Below are positions 1 through 8,852 of a stretch of 64,000 nt of DNA, piece after piece; within the stretch, counting starts at the first letter, position 1, and each line of letters starts with the position of its first letter. The translations under genes and the position numbers were made by a program. Under the pieces are notes generated by a model that was not told the DNA's origin, did no database searches, and saw only the letters and a list, made by a program, of their open reading frames with translations. Source of the DNA: Micavibrio aeruginosavorus_D (lineage in GTDB: Bacteria > Pseudomonadota > Alphaproteobacteria > Micavibrionales > Micavibrionaceae); assembly GCF_051245535.1 (NCBI RefSeq), contig NZ_CP195303.1, positions 2,399,255 to 2,463,254 of the forward strand, in the 5' to 3' direction.

Positions 1-653
1 TAGGAACTGTTGTTCGAAACATTATCCGTGACCGGATAGAACAACACCTGCATCGCAATGCTCGGGCCTTTGCGTTCCTTGGCCATGATCGCCACAACGG
101 CGGCCATGTTTCCACCGGCGCTGTCACCGGCCACGATGATGCGGCTGCTATCAACGTTCAGTGAATCTGAATTCGCGGCGATGTATTCCAGAACGGCGTA
201 GGCTTGTTCATGCGGAACCGGGAATTTCACTTCCGGGGTGCGGTCATAATCAACGAACATCAGGGCGGCCCCGGTGGCGTGAACCAGATCGCGGCTCAAA
301 CGATCATGCGTGTTGGCATCACCCAGCATCCAGCCACCGCCATGGGTGTACAAAATGACAGGCAGTTTTGCCGTTGAACCGGCGGGACGATACAGGCGCA
401 CCTTCACACTGCCCGTCGGGCCGATATTCAGAGTCATGTCTTTGACATCGGCTGCGCGCAGGCGGGTCGGAACCTGTTGCACGGTTTCAAGAACCTTGCG
501 GGCCTCGGCCGGGGTCAGGGTGTAGAGGGCGGGTCCGCCAGCGGCAGCCACGGCGTCCATAAAGGCCTTGGTCGGTTTGTCGAGGTTGGGGCCCTTCGGG
601 GTGCCGTGAATGACGTTCAGGGACAGGTCTTTTGCTTTTTGAAGGATATTCAT
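1..653 (-). CDS. alpha/beta hydrolase, HSL/acetyl-esterase type (3' end cut by window edge)
   Basis: Reading the minus strand from the ATG at 653 gives MNILQKAKDLSLNVIH and an open frame to the window edge (about 217 codons). Two family signatures are present: HGGGW, the oxyanion-hole motif of hormone-sensitive-lipase-like esterases, and GDSAGG around the nucleophile serine. The Asp and His of the triad would lie beyond the window. Family members hydrolyse short acyl esters in the cytoplasm; the substrate cannot be told. No signal peptide. It stands alone, separated from upp by repeats. Confidence 0.85.
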   Translation of the reverse strand, partial: MNILQKAKDLSLNVIHGTPKGPNLDKPTKAFMDAVAAAGGPALYTLTPAEARKVLETVQQVPTRLRAADVKDMTLNIGPTGSVKVRLYRPAGSTAKLPVILYTHGGGWMLGDANTHDRLSRDLVHATGAALMFVDYDRTPEVKFPVPHEQAYAVLEYIAANSDSLNVDSSRIIVAGDSAGGNMAAVVAIMAKERKGPSIAMQVLFYPVTDNVSNNSS

Positions 654-829
654 GGTCGGTCTCTCTTTCATGGTCTGTTGTGGTCTGAATCTGTACCAGT
701 AAGTACATATTAAGCTGGATTCGGGTGTGGCGCAACAGAAATCTGTACCGAACGATAAGAAAATTTATTCATTATTTATTTCAAATGGTTGGGATGGCGG
801 AAAGAGGGGGGGCTAAATAGCCCCAAAAA

Positions 830-1051
830 CCCCCTCTCCCATGGGGAGAGGGTTGGGGTGAGGGGGGGTATGTTGGGGGACAACACGACGGGCACGACGA
901 AAGGTCCACGACGACCACGACGTTTTTCTCCATGTGGCATCCCCGTGAAAACGGGGATCCATAGGATGTGCGGACAATCCCCATGGATTCCCGCCTGCGC
1001 GGGAATGACGACCCATAAAAACGTCGTGGTCGTCGTGCGCGTCGTGTTGTT
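830..1051. repeat. nested palindromic repeat block
   Basis: This fills the gap between the hydrolase and upp. It starts with a C-rich/G-rich hairpin unit at 830-866 that recurs near 26.9 and 27.1 kb. Outer inverted arms (about 881-926 and 1016-1050, rich in CGACGACCACGACG) enclose two smaller hairpins: CATCCCCGTGAAAACGGGGATC at 939-960 (written here as arms CCCCGT/ACGGGG) and TTCCCGCCTGCGCGGGAA at 978-995. Short open frames across the block on both strands are repeat translations, not genes. Confidence 0.75.
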
Positions 1052-1105
1052 ATCCCGTTTAAGGGGGGATCCCTCGTCGCTACGCTCTGTCGGGATGACA
1101 AAATA

Positions 1106-1137
1106 AAAACCCCCGGTTTTTGCAAACCGAGGGTTTT
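1106..1137 (-). terminator. intrinsic terminator downstream of upp
   Basis: Perfect-looking stem AAAACCC-CGGTTT / AAACCG-GGGTTTT with a short loop and A/T tracts on both sides. It lies 20 bases past the upp stop and can work in either direction. Confidence 0.8.
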
Positions 1138-1157
1138 ATTTTTAAATTTTACAGCCC

Positions 1158-1844
1158 TTACTTCGTCCCGAAAATCCGGTCCCCGGCATCGCCGATGCCC
1201 GGCAGGATATAGCCATGCTCGTTCAATTGACGGTCGATGGCGGCGGTGTAGATGGGCACATCCGGGTGCGCGTCCTGAAGGGCTTTGATCCCTTCCGGGC
1301 AGGCGATCAGGCAGAGGAATTTAATATCCACGGCGTCATGATCCTTGATCCGGTCAACGGCGGCGATGGCCGAATTGCCGGTGGCCAGCATCGGGTCAAC
1401 GACAACGACCTGACGGCTGCTCAGATCCTCGGGCACCTTCATGTAATATTCAACCGGGATCAATGTTTCGGGATCGCGGTACAAACCGACATGGCCCACG
1501 CGGGCGGAGGGCACCAGATCCAGCAACCCATCCACAAAACCGTTCCCGGCGCGCAGAATGGAAATCAGGCAGAGTTTTTTGCCCGCCAGTTGTTGGCCTT
1601 CCATCGTTTCCAGCGGTGTTTCGATTTTCACACCCTCGGTCGGCAGGTCACGCATCAGCTCGTACCCCATCAACATGGAAATTTCGCGCAACAGGTCGCG
1701 GAATTCTTTCGTCGATGTGTCGGTTTTTCGCATGATGGTCAGTTTGTGCTGAACCAGCGGGTGGTTAATCACATGAACATTCGTATCGGCCATGCCTGAA
1801 ATATCCTTTTCATCCATAATCTTATTCATCGATACATTACTCAT
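1158..1844 (-). CDS. upp: uracil phosphoribosyltransferase
   Basis: Converts uracil and PRPP to UMP. The conserved core NVHVINHPLVQHKLT, the PRPP-binding stretch VVVVDPMLATGNSA and the uracil-binding C-terminal GIGDAGDRIFGTK are all present. I chose the ATG at 1844 because it overlaps the stop of the upstream gene by eight bases (ATGAGTAATG) and has AAAGGG ten bases ahead; an ATG at 1793, right before the conserved core and preceded by AAGGA, is also possible, as is one at 1865. It is the second gene of a two-gene operon with a GTP-cyclohydrolase-II-like protein. In the URC uracil catabolic route UMP formation by a UPRTase (Urc6) is one step, so the role may be degradation as well as salvage. 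Confidence 0.95.
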   Translation of the reverse strand: MSNVSMNKIMDEKDISGMADTNVHVINHPLVQHKLTIMRKTDTSTKEFRDLLREISMLMGYELMRDLPTEGVKIETPLETMEGQQLAGKKLCLISILRAGNGFVDGLLDLVPSARVGHVGLYRDPETLIPVEYYMKVPEDLSSRQVVVVDPMLATGNSAIAAVDRIKDHDAVDIKFLCLIACPEGIKALQDAHPDVPIYTAAIDRQLNEHGYILPGIGDAGDRIFGTK

Positions 1845-3099
1845 CGAGACCGCGCCCTTTGACATCTTGTAATCCTTTCTCGTCTTTCACTTGGTCCGCA
1901 TCGGGTACGAAATACCCGGCGGCTTTTTTGGCTTCCATTTCCACGGCGGCATCCGGCGGAATCAATTCGTCGGGAATGGAAATACGGTGGGTCACTTCGA
2001 TCCCGTGACGGGCCAGCGCATCGAACTTCATGTTGCTCATGCTGGCGAAACGGTCGATCTTTTTAATGCCCAGCCAGTGGAAGATATCCGGCATCAGTTC
2101 CTGGAACCGCATATCCTGTACCCCGGCGACGCATTCGGTGCGCTCGAAATATTTCGCGGCGGAATCGCCCCCCACTTGCCGTTTGCGGGCGTTGTAGACC
2201 AGGAATTTGGTGACTTCGCCAAGGGCGCGGCCTTCCTTGCGGTTATACACCACCAGACCACAACCGCCTTGCTGCGCCGTTTCGATGCACAGCTCGATGC
2301 CGTGGCACAGATACGGGCGGCAGGTGCAGATGTCGGACCCGAACACGTCGGACCCGTTGCATTCATCATGCACGCGGCACGCCAGCGGAACGTTCGGGTC
2401 ATGGATGGTTTCAACATCGCCCATGAAATACAGCGTATGCCCGCCAATCGGGGGCAGGAACACCTTCAAATCCGGGCGTGTTACCAATTCCGGGAACATG
2501 CCACCGGAATTTTCAAACAGGCTGCGACGCAGATCATGTTCATCCACACCCAGACGGGCGGCCAGACCGGGCAAATGCCAGACCGGGTCAATCGCGGCCT
2601 TGGTCACACGCACGTCACCGTTTTCTTTCAGGATTTTTCCATCCGGTTTCAAACGGCCGGCGCGCATGGCGTCATGAATTTCCGGCACGTTGATATGCGC
2701 GCGGGTGACGGCAATGGTCGGGCGTACGTCCAGGCCCTTCTGGCGGTAATCTTCAAACGCTTCGCCCACCATGTGGCCCCACGGGTCGAGCGATACGATC
2801 TTGCCCGGCTCGAACCATTGTTCATGCGGGCCGATTTGGACCGGCGGTGCGGTGTTGTGCAAATCCGGAACGTGCAGCGGGTCCAGTTCTCCGGTGGCCA
2901 CGGCCACGGCGCGGTACACGGAATACGCCCCGGCATACGCGCCAATCACGTTCGATGCGGCGTGATCCGCCATGCTGGCGATCAGGGGCCCGCGTTCGGC
3001 CAGCGTTTTTGCGCCCCACGTGATTTTCGGAATCTTGCCATCCTTCGGCGGATGGGATGTCAGAACAATATGCGATGGATTGGATCGGTTCTTTTTCAT
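1837..3099 (-). CDS. GTP cyclohydrolase II-like protein, probably Urc1 type
   Basis: 420 residues, about twice the length of E. coli RibA. The C-terminal half carries the cyclohydrolase II signatures: the metal-cysteine region DECNGSDVFGSDICTC and the catalytic-arginine region YNRKEGRALGE, where classical RibA has YHRQEGRNIG. The N-terminal 190 residues form an extra domain seen in a separate branch of the family. That branch includes Urc1 of the URC uracil-degradation pathway, and the gene here overlaps upp (the Urc6 function), while no other riboflavin gene is nearby. I therefore favour uracil catabolism over riboflavin synthesis; this is inference. The ATG at 3099 follows GGGAGGCC. Confidence 0.8.
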   Translation of the reverse strand: MKKNRSNPSHIVLTSHPPKDGKIPKITWGAKTLAERGPLIASMADHAASNVIGAYAGAYSVYRAVAVATGELDPLHVPDLHNTAPPVQIGPHEQWFEPGKIVSLDPWGHMVGEAFEDYRQKGLDVRPTIAVTRAHINVPEIHDAMRAGRLKPDGKILKENGDVRVTKAAIDPVWHLPGLAARLGVDEHDLRRSLFENSGGMFPELVTRPDLKVFLPPIGGHTLYFMGDVETIHDPNVPLACRVHDECNGSDVFGSDICTCRPYLCHGIELCIETAQQGGCGLVVYNRKEGRALGEVTKFLVYNARKRQVGGDSAAKYFERTECVAGVQDMRFQELMPDIFHWLGIKKIDRFASMSNMKFDALARHGIEVTHRISIPDELIPPDAAVEMEAKKAAGYFVPDADQVKDEKGLQDVKGRGLDE

Positions 3100-3229
3100 T
3101 ATGGCCTCCCGGCCTTATGCCCTGTTGAATATATGCCCCATAAATGGACGGGCACTATAGCGCAGGGTGACGGCGGGGGCAAAGGATGATAGATATTGGG
3201 CCTGAAAAACGGAACTGAAACGGGGTAGA

Positions 3230-4741
3230 ATGATGACCGCAGCGCAACAAATCCAGCATTTCATCAATGGCCGGACCTATGTCGACCCGGATGGGCGCGC
3301 GGGCGCGGTTTATAACCCCGCCACGGGTGAGGTTGCGGGATCGGTCGCGTTGGCCGCCCCGGCCACGGTGGAACGGGCCATTGCCGCCGCCGAAGCCGCC
3401 TTGCCCGGTTGGGCAAACATGCCCCCGCTGCGCCGGGCGCGCGTTTTGTTCAAGTTCAAGGATCTGCTGGATCAAAATGCCGATAAACTGGCCGCGATTA
3501 TCACGGCGGAGCATGGCAAGGTTCTGTCCGATGCCGCCGGCGAAGTCACGCGCGGGATCGAGGTGGTTGAATTTGCCTGTGGCATTCCGCATTTGCTGAA
3601 GGGCGAATATTCCGAAAATGTTGGCACCAACATCGACACCTATTCCATTCGCCAGCCAGTGGGCGTGTGCGCGGGCATTACGCCGTTTAACTTCCCGGCC
3701 ATGGTGGGCATGTGGATGTTCCCGGTGGCGATTGCATGCGGCAATACATTTATTTGGAAGCCGTCGGAGCGTGACCCATCCGCTGCCTTGTTCATCGCCG
3801 ATCTGTTTAAACAGGCCGGGTTGCCGGATGGTGTGTTGAACGTCGTGCATGGTGACAAGGGGGCCGTTGATGCGTTGCTGCATGACAAACGTGTCAGCGC
3901 GATCAGCTTCGTTGGCTCCACACCCATCGCCCATTACATTTATGAAACCGCGGCCCGCAACGGCAAGCGTGTGCAGGCGCTGGGCGGGGCGAAAAACCAT
4001 ATGGTGGTGATGCCCGATGCCGATATGGACCAGGCGGTGGATGCGCTGATGGGCGCGGCCTATGGCTCCGCTGGTGAGCGTTGCATGGCGATTTCGGTGG
4101 CGGTGGCCGTTGGTGATGCCGGTGAAAAGCTGATGCAGAAATTAAAGCCGCGGGTTGAGGCGTTGAAAATTGGGCCGGGCACGGACCATGAATCCGAAAT
4201 GGGTCCGCTGGTGACACGTGATCATTTGAACAAGGTTCTGTCCTACGTCGATGCGGGCCTGAAAGAAGGCGCGAAGCTGGTCGTTGATGGCCGCAATTTC
4301 AAACTGAACCGTCAGGGGTATGAAGACGGGTTTTATATGGGCGGGTGCCTGTTCGACCATGTGAAGCCGGACATGACGATTTACCGCGAGGAAATTTTCG
4401 GTCCCGTTTTGTGTGTGGTGCGCGCGGAGAATTTCGATTCCGCCGTTGATCTGATCAACAATCATCAGTTTGGAAACGGTACGGCGGTATTCACACGCGA
4501 CGGTGATTGCGCGCGGACCTTCGTGAATAAAATTCAGGTCGGGATGGTCGGTGTGAACGTGCCAATCCCTGTGCCCGTTGCGTTCCACAGCTTTGGCGGG
4601 TGGAAAGATTCTGTGTTTGGTGCACATGGTATGCACGGGCCGGAAGGCATTCATTTCTACACGCGCTTGAAGACGGTGACATCACGCTGGCCAGCGGGCG
4701 TGCGTGAAGGCGCGCAATTCGTCATGCCGACGATGAAATAA
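3230..4741 (+). CDS. mmsA: CoA-acylating methylmalonate/malonate-semialdehyde dehydrogenase
   Basis: 503 residues, the usual length for MmsA, an aldehyde dehydrogenase that oxidises methylmalonate or malonate semialdehyde to propionyl- or acetyl-CoA with NAD. Seen: the Rossmann/cofactor stretch ITPFNFPAMVGMWMFP, ISFVGSTPIAHYIY, and the catalytic cysteine in SAGERCMAIS. The start may be either of two adjacent ATGs (3230 or 3233), with GGGG seven bases upstream. It is divergent from the Urc1-like/upp pair with a 130-base shared upstream region. Uracil breakdown yields 3-hydroxypropionate or malonate semialdehyde, so MmsA could finish that route, although valine or inositol catabolism are other uses. 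Confidence 0.93.
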   Translation: MMTAAQQIQHFINGRTYVDPDGRAGAVYNPATGEVAGSVALAAPATVERAIAAAEAALPGWANMPPLRRARVLFKFKDLLDQNADKLAAIITAEHGKVLSDAAGEVTRGIEVVEFACGIPHLLKGEYSENVGTNIDTYSIRQPVGVCAGITPFNFPAMVGMWMFPVAIACGNTFIWKPSERDPSAALFIADLFKQAGLPDGVLNVVHGDKGAVDALLHDKRVSAISFVGSTPIAHYIYETAARNGKRVQALGGAKNHMVVMPDADMDQAVDALMGAAYGSAGERCMAISVAVAVGDAGEKLMQKLKPRVEALKIGPGTDHESEMGPLVTRDHLNKVLSYVDAGLKEGAKLVVDGRNFKLNRQGYEDGFYMGGCLFDHVKPDMTIYREEIFGPVLCVVRAENFDSAVDLINNHQFGNGTAVFTRDGDCARTFVNKIQVGMVGVNVPIPVPVAFHSFGGWKDSVFGAHGMHGPEGIHFYTRLKTVTSRWPAGVREGAQFVMPTMK

Positions 4742-4768
4742 AGATACCAACCTTAAGTATGTGTTAAC

Positions 4769-4794
4769 AACGCCCCCCAGCCATGGGGGGTGTT
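4769..4794 (+). terminator. hairpin downstream of mmsA
   Basis: AACGCCCCCC / GGGGGGTGTT stem with a six-base loop, 28 bases past the mmsA stop. The T tract is poor, so termination strength is uncertain. Confidence 0.5.
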
Positions 4795-4918
4795 CACGCA
4801 TGTTATCTGCGTGTACATTATTATCCACCTGAATCAATAGGATGTGGGCGCTGACGAAAGTCGGTAAGCTTCACGTCATAATAGAATGGCACAGTAACCT
4901 TAAGATAGGGGTTTTACC

Positions 4919-5680
4919 GTGCAGGACAAAAATCGAATGCAAAGTCTCTTACTCATCGAAGATAACCCGATTATCGGGTCCATGACGGAAACGGTTTTGA
5001 AATCCGCTTACAAAGTTGAGTGGGTTCAATCCGCTGAGGCGGCTGCGCAAAAACTGCAAAGCGGGACGCATTATGATTTGTTGATTCTGGATGTGAATTT
5101 ACCCGGCATGTCCGGTTTCGATTTCCTGCGCCAGATGCGCGAAGGCGGACAGGATTATCCCGTCCTGATGCTGACCGTTCACAATTCGGTCGATAACCGC
5201 GTCGAAGGATTGAATGCCGGGGCGGATGATTACGTCTGTAAACCCTATAACCCCGATGAATTGCTGGTCCGTGTGGCCACGCTCCTGCGCCGTGTTGGCG
5301 GCAGCACCCAGCATATTATTACCCACGGCGATATGCGTTATGACACAGCGTTTTGCAGTGTCGAGAAGGCGGGCGTCCCCATATCCCTGTCCGCGCGTGA
5401 AGCGGCCGTTCTGGATATTCTGATGGGCAATATCGGCCGGATCATCAGCAAGACCCAGATCGAAGATTTCGTCTATGGCCGCGCCGGGTCGGATCAGGCG
5501 CAAAGCAACGCGATTGAGGTGCATGTCTCCTCCCTGCGCCGTAAACTGGGCCACGGGGTGATCCGCACGGTTCGGGGTCTGGGCTACACCATCCCGACCG
5601 AGGTGGATCAGGATCATATTGATTCCGAAGACGAAATTCCCGCGCCGCACAAAACCGGACTGGCCGATCCTGCCGAATAG
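4919..5680 (+). CDS. OmpR/PhoB-family two-component response regulator (orphan)
   Basis: 253 residues. Residues 8-125 are a receiver domain: acidic pair E14/D15, predicted phosphoacceptor D58 in LILDVNLPG, and the conserved lysine in VCKPYNPDE. Residues about 135-230 are a winged-helix DNA-binding domain ending in VRGLGYTIP, as in PhoB/OmpR. The start codon is GTG with GGGG eight bases upstream; an ATG six codons later is an alternative. No histidine kinase is adjacent, so the partner and target genes are unknown. The hydrophilic tail after the winged helix is dispensable-looking. Confidence 0.92.
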   Translation: MQDKNRMQSLLLIEDNPIIGSMTETVLKSAYKVEWVQSAEAAAQKLQSGTHYDLLILDVNLPGMSGFDFLRQMREGGQDYPVLMLTVHNSVDNRVEGLNAGADDYVCKPYNPDELLVRVATLLRRVGGSTQHIITHGDMRYDTAFCSVEKAGVPISLSAREAAVLDILMGNIGRIISKTQIEDFVYGRAGSDQAQSNAIEVHVSSLRRKLGHGVIRTVRGLGYTIPTEVDQDHIDSEDEIPAPHKTGLADPAE

Positions 5681-5862
5681 GCGGCGGCTTGTTCTGCGCC
5701 GCCTAAATCCAGCGCTTTTCCTGCTTATAAAGCTTTTCCTGATGCCCCAAATCTTGTACAAACCGGGCGAGCCTTGGGCTCATGTGGTTTTACATAAACA
5801 TTGATGATCGCGCTGGTGCTGGATGATTTGGTTGCCCGCGACGATCGACGGGTGATTTCATC

Positions 5863-7248
5863 ATGAAAAGTTCTGCGCTTCCGCAATTCACAACCATTGA
5901 ACCAGCCTCGGACCTGCCGTCCGACATTCAGGACATCGTTAATGCCTATGCCACGGCCAAGGCGACTGTTGGGGTTGTAGGCCTCGGGTATGTCGGCATT
6001 CCGCTGGTGTCCACATTGAATGCCAATGGGTTTGACGTTATCGGCTTTGATGTTGATGAGGTGCGTGTGGACAGCCTGAAAAACGGCAAATCCCCGATCA
6101 AGCACATCCCGTCCTCTGACATTCAAAAAATTCTGGATACGGGCAAATTCGATGTTACGTCCGATTTCACCAAATTGGCCAAGGTTGATGCGATCCTGAT
6201 CTGTGTGCCTACGCCGCTGACAAAACAGCGCGAGCCGGATTTGAGCTTCGTTGTCGATACCACCCGCGTGATTGCGAAATATCTGCGCAAAGGCCAACTA
6301 ATCGTTCTGGAATCCACAACATATCCGGGCACCACAACGCAAGTGATGCGCCCGATTTTGGAAGAAACCGGCCTGAAATGTGGTGAAGATTTCTTTATGG
6401 CCTATTCGCCGGAACGCGAAGATCCGGGCAATGAAAAATATTCCGCCGCCTCCATTCCGAAAGTCGTCGGTGGTGACGGCGCGGCGGCGATTGCCATGGC
6501 GACCACGCTGTACGGCAAAATCGTACCGCAGGTCGTGCCAGTATCCTCCACCGAAACGGCGGAAGCGGTGAAGCTGACCGAAAACATTTTCCGTGCGGTC
6601 AACATCGCGCTGGTGAATGAACTCAAAGTTATTTACTCCGCCATGGGTATCGATGTGTGGGAAGTGATCGATGCGGCGAAGACGAAGCCGTTCGGCTTTA
6701 TGCCGTTCTATCCGGGTCCGGGCCTGGGTGGTCACTGCATTCCAATCGATCCGTTCTATCTGACGTGGAAGGCGCGTGAGTACGAAATTTCTACCCGCTT
6801 CATCGAACTGGCGGGTGAAGTGAACGTGAACATGCCGCGCTACGTTGTTACCAATCTGGCCGAAGCGTTGAGCGTGCGGGCGAAGAAAAGCCTGAACGGG
6901 GCCAAGATCCTGTTGCTCGGTATTGCGTACAAGAAAAACGTGGACGATATGCGCGAAAGCCCGTCTTTGCGTTTGTGGGAAATTATGGAAGAGCGCGGTG
7001 CGACCGTTGATTTCCATGATTCTTACATTCCGGTTGTGCCGAAAACGCGCGAACATATGGCGTTGGCGGGCCGCAAGGGGATTGATTTGACTCCGGCGGT
7101 GCTGGCGCAATATGACGCCGTGCTGATCGCCACCGATCATGATGACGTTGATTACAAAATGATTGTCGATAATGCCAAGCTGGTCGTGGATACGCGCAAC
7201 GCGTGTGAACGGGCTGGTTTGACCGGCGGCAACATCGTTAAATCATAA
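5863..7248 (+). CDS. wbpA: UDP-N-acetylglucosamine 6-dehydrogenase, WbpA-like
   Basis: 461 residues. NAD-dependent UDP-sugar dehydrogenase with the Rossmann motif VGLGYVGIPL near residue 40 and the catalytic cysteine in GPGLGGHCIPIDP. The sequence is of the UDP-HexNAc 6-dehydrogenase subgroup (SPEREDPGN; TKPFGFMPFYPG) rather than UDP-glucose dehydrogenase. It probably makes UDP-GlcNAcA, first step of the 2,3-diacetamido-hexuronic acid pathway, because WbpB-, WbpD- and WbpE-like functions follow directly. A hydrophilic N-terminal extension of about 35 residues precedes the Rossmann fold. It leads a four-gene run ending with a glycosyltransferase. Confidence 0.9.
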   Translation: MKSSALPQFTTIEPASDLPSDIQDIVNAYATAKATVGVVGLGYVGIPLVSTLNANGFDVIGFDVDEVRVDSLKNGKSPIKHIPSSDIQKILDTGKFDVTSDFTKLAKVDAILICVPTPLTKQREPDLSFVVDTTRVIAKYLRKGQLIVLESTTYPGTTTQVMRPILEETGLKCGEDFFMAYSPEREDPGNEKYSAASIPKVVGGDGAAAIAMATTLYGKIVPQVVPVSSTETAEAVKLTENIFRAVNIALVNELKVIYSAMGIDVWEVIDAAKTKPFGFMPFYPGPGLGGHCIPIDPFYLTWKAREYEISTRFIELAGEVNVNMPRYVVTNLAEALSVRAKKSLNGAKILLLGIAYKKNVDDMRESPSLRLWEIMEERGATVDFHDSYIPVVPKTREHMALAGRKGIDLTPAVLAQYDAVLIATDHDDVDYKMIVDNAKLVVDTRNACERAGLTGGNIVKS

Positions 7249-7262
7249 TCGGGGTATTGGGC

Positions 7263-8852
7263 ATGGCCAGTGTGAAAAAGAATATCGCGGTTGCGGGTTG
7301 TGGGTACTGGGGCAAAAACCTGGTTCGTAACTTTGCCGAGATCGGCGCATTGGCCGCTGTGTGCGACAACAACCCTGATCTGGCCAATGCCATGTCGGTC
7401 CAACACAATGTTCCGGTCCTGACATGGGATGCGGTTCTGGCGGACCCGGCGATTGCGGGTGTAGCGATTGCGGCCCCGGCGGCTTTGCACTACACGCTGG
7501 CGAAGCAGGCGATGCTGGCGGGCAAGGACGTGTTCGTTGAAAAACCGTTGTCACTGGACGTAAACGAAGCACAGGAATTGTGCCAACTGGCCGATAAGCA
7601 TGGCCGCATCCTGATGGTCGGGCACTTGCTGCAATACCATGCCGCGTTCCTGAAGCTGAAGGACATGGTCGCATCCGGTGATCTGGGCCGTTTGAATTAC
7701 ATTTATTCCAACCGTCTGAACCTCGGTAAAATTCGCCGGGAAGAAGACATTCTCTGGTCTTTTGCGCCGCATGATCTGTCCATGATCCTGGCTTTGGCGG
7801 GGCAGGAGCCGGAGCAGGTTCACGCCCACGGCACCTATACCCTGCACAACTCTATCGCCGATGCGACGATCACCCACATGGAATTTGCCAGCGGGTTGAA
7901 CGCGCACGTGTTCGTATCCTGGCTGCATCCGTTCAAGGAACAGAAGCTGGTTGTCGTCGGTGAAAAGGGCATGGCCGTATTTGATGATGGGCAAGCCTGG
8001 CCGAACAAGCTGACCCTGTATCGCCACGCGATTCAATGGAACGGCGATGTGCCGGTGCCGGAGAAAGCCGATGGCGAAGCCGTTGAACTGGTTGTATCCG
8101 AACCGTTGCGCGGTGAATGCCAGCATTTTGCCGATTGCATCGACAGCCGCAAGCAGGCCCGCACCGATGGCCGCGAAGGTTTGCGCGTGTTGAAGGTTCT
8201 GGATCGCGCGTCCAAGGCGTTGAAAGCCGAGCGTCCAGTGGTCAAGGCCGTTGAAAATGCCCATCCCGGCGTGATGGTGCATGAAAGCGCCTATGTCGAT
8301 CAGCCGAGCACGATTGGTGCGGGAACGAAAATCTGGCACTTCTCCCATGTTCTGCCGAACACGGTAATCGGGAAAAATTGTGTGATTGGCCAGAACTGTG
8401 TTCTCGGCCCGGATGTCAGCGTCGGCAACACCTGCAAAATCCAGAATAACGTCAGCCTGTATAAAGGTGTGGTGCTGGAAGATGGCGTGTTCTGCGGCCC
8501 GTCCTGCGTGTTTACCAACGTGAACAACCCGCGTGCGGAAATTGAACGCAAAAGTGAATATCGCCAGACATTGGTGAAGCGCGGCGCGACGATTGGTGCG
8601 AACGCGACCATCGTGTGCGGCCATACGTTGGGTGAGTACTGCTTTATCGCCGCTGGTGCGGTGGTGGCGGGCGATGTTCCGGCTTTCGCGCTGATGGCTG
8701 GCGTTCCGGCCAAGCGCATCGGCTGGATGAGCCATGCGGGCGCGAAGCTGGGCGCCGATCTGGTCTGCCCGTTGAGCGGTGATAAATATCAGGAAAAAGA
8801 CGGCGTATTGACGCTGGTTGAACAAGGAAAGAAGGACGTAATCCATGGCTAA
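7263..8852 (+). CDS. fused UDP-GlcNAcA 3-oxidase (WbpB-like) and N-acetyltransferase (WbpD-like)
   Basis: 529 residues from the ATG at 7263, eight bases after GGGG; a TTG at 7257 is an alternative. Residues 1 to about 325 are a Gfo/Idh/MocA oxidoreductase with the nucleotide motif GCGYWG (12-17) and the signature EKP (93-95). Residues about 340-529 are a left-handed beta-helix acetyltransferase with hexapeptide repeats (IGKNCVIGQNCVLGPDVSVG) and the WbpD-like stretches KIWHFSHV, LVKRGATIGANAT and GVPAKRIGWMS. In Pseudomonas these are two proteins: WbpB oxidises C3 and WbpD acetylates the C3 amine after WbpE. Here they are one unbroken frame. The 3' end overlaps the aminotransferase start by eight bases. 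Confidence 0.88.
   Translation: MASVKKNIAVAGCGYWGKNLVRNFAEIGALAAVCDNNPDLANAMSVQHNVPVLTWDAVLADPAIAGVAIAAPAALHYTLAKQAMLAGKDVFVEKPLSLDVNEAQELCQLADKHGRILMVGHLLQYHAAFLKLKDMVASGDLGRLNYIYSNRLNLGKIRREEDILWSFAPHDLSMILALAGQEPEQVHAHGTYTLHNSIADATITHMEFASGLNAHVFVSWLHPFKEQKLVVVGEKGMAVFDDGQAWPNKLTLYRHAIQWNGDVPVPEKADGEAVELVVSEPLRGECQHFADCIDSRKQARTDGREGLRVLKVLDRASKALKAERPVVKAVENAHPGVMVHESAYVDQPSTIGAGTKIWHFSHVLPNTVIGKNCVIGQNCVLGPDVSVGNTCKIQNNVSLYKGVVLEDGVFCGPSCVFTNVNNPRAEIERKSEYRQTLVKRGATIGANATIVCGHTLGEYCFIAAGAVVAGDVPAFALMAGVPAKRIGWMSHAGAKLGADLVCPLSGDKYQEKDGVLTLVEQGKKDVIHG

Noticed and set aside
781..1125. Short overlapping open frames on both strands between the hydrolase and upp
   Set aside because: They translate palindromic repeats; Pro/Arg-rich, no ribosome sites, crossing a terminator.
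1891..3189. 432-codon open frame opposite the cyclohydrolase II-like gene
   Set aside because: The opposite strand carries the cyclohydrolase metal and catalytic motifs; this one has none.
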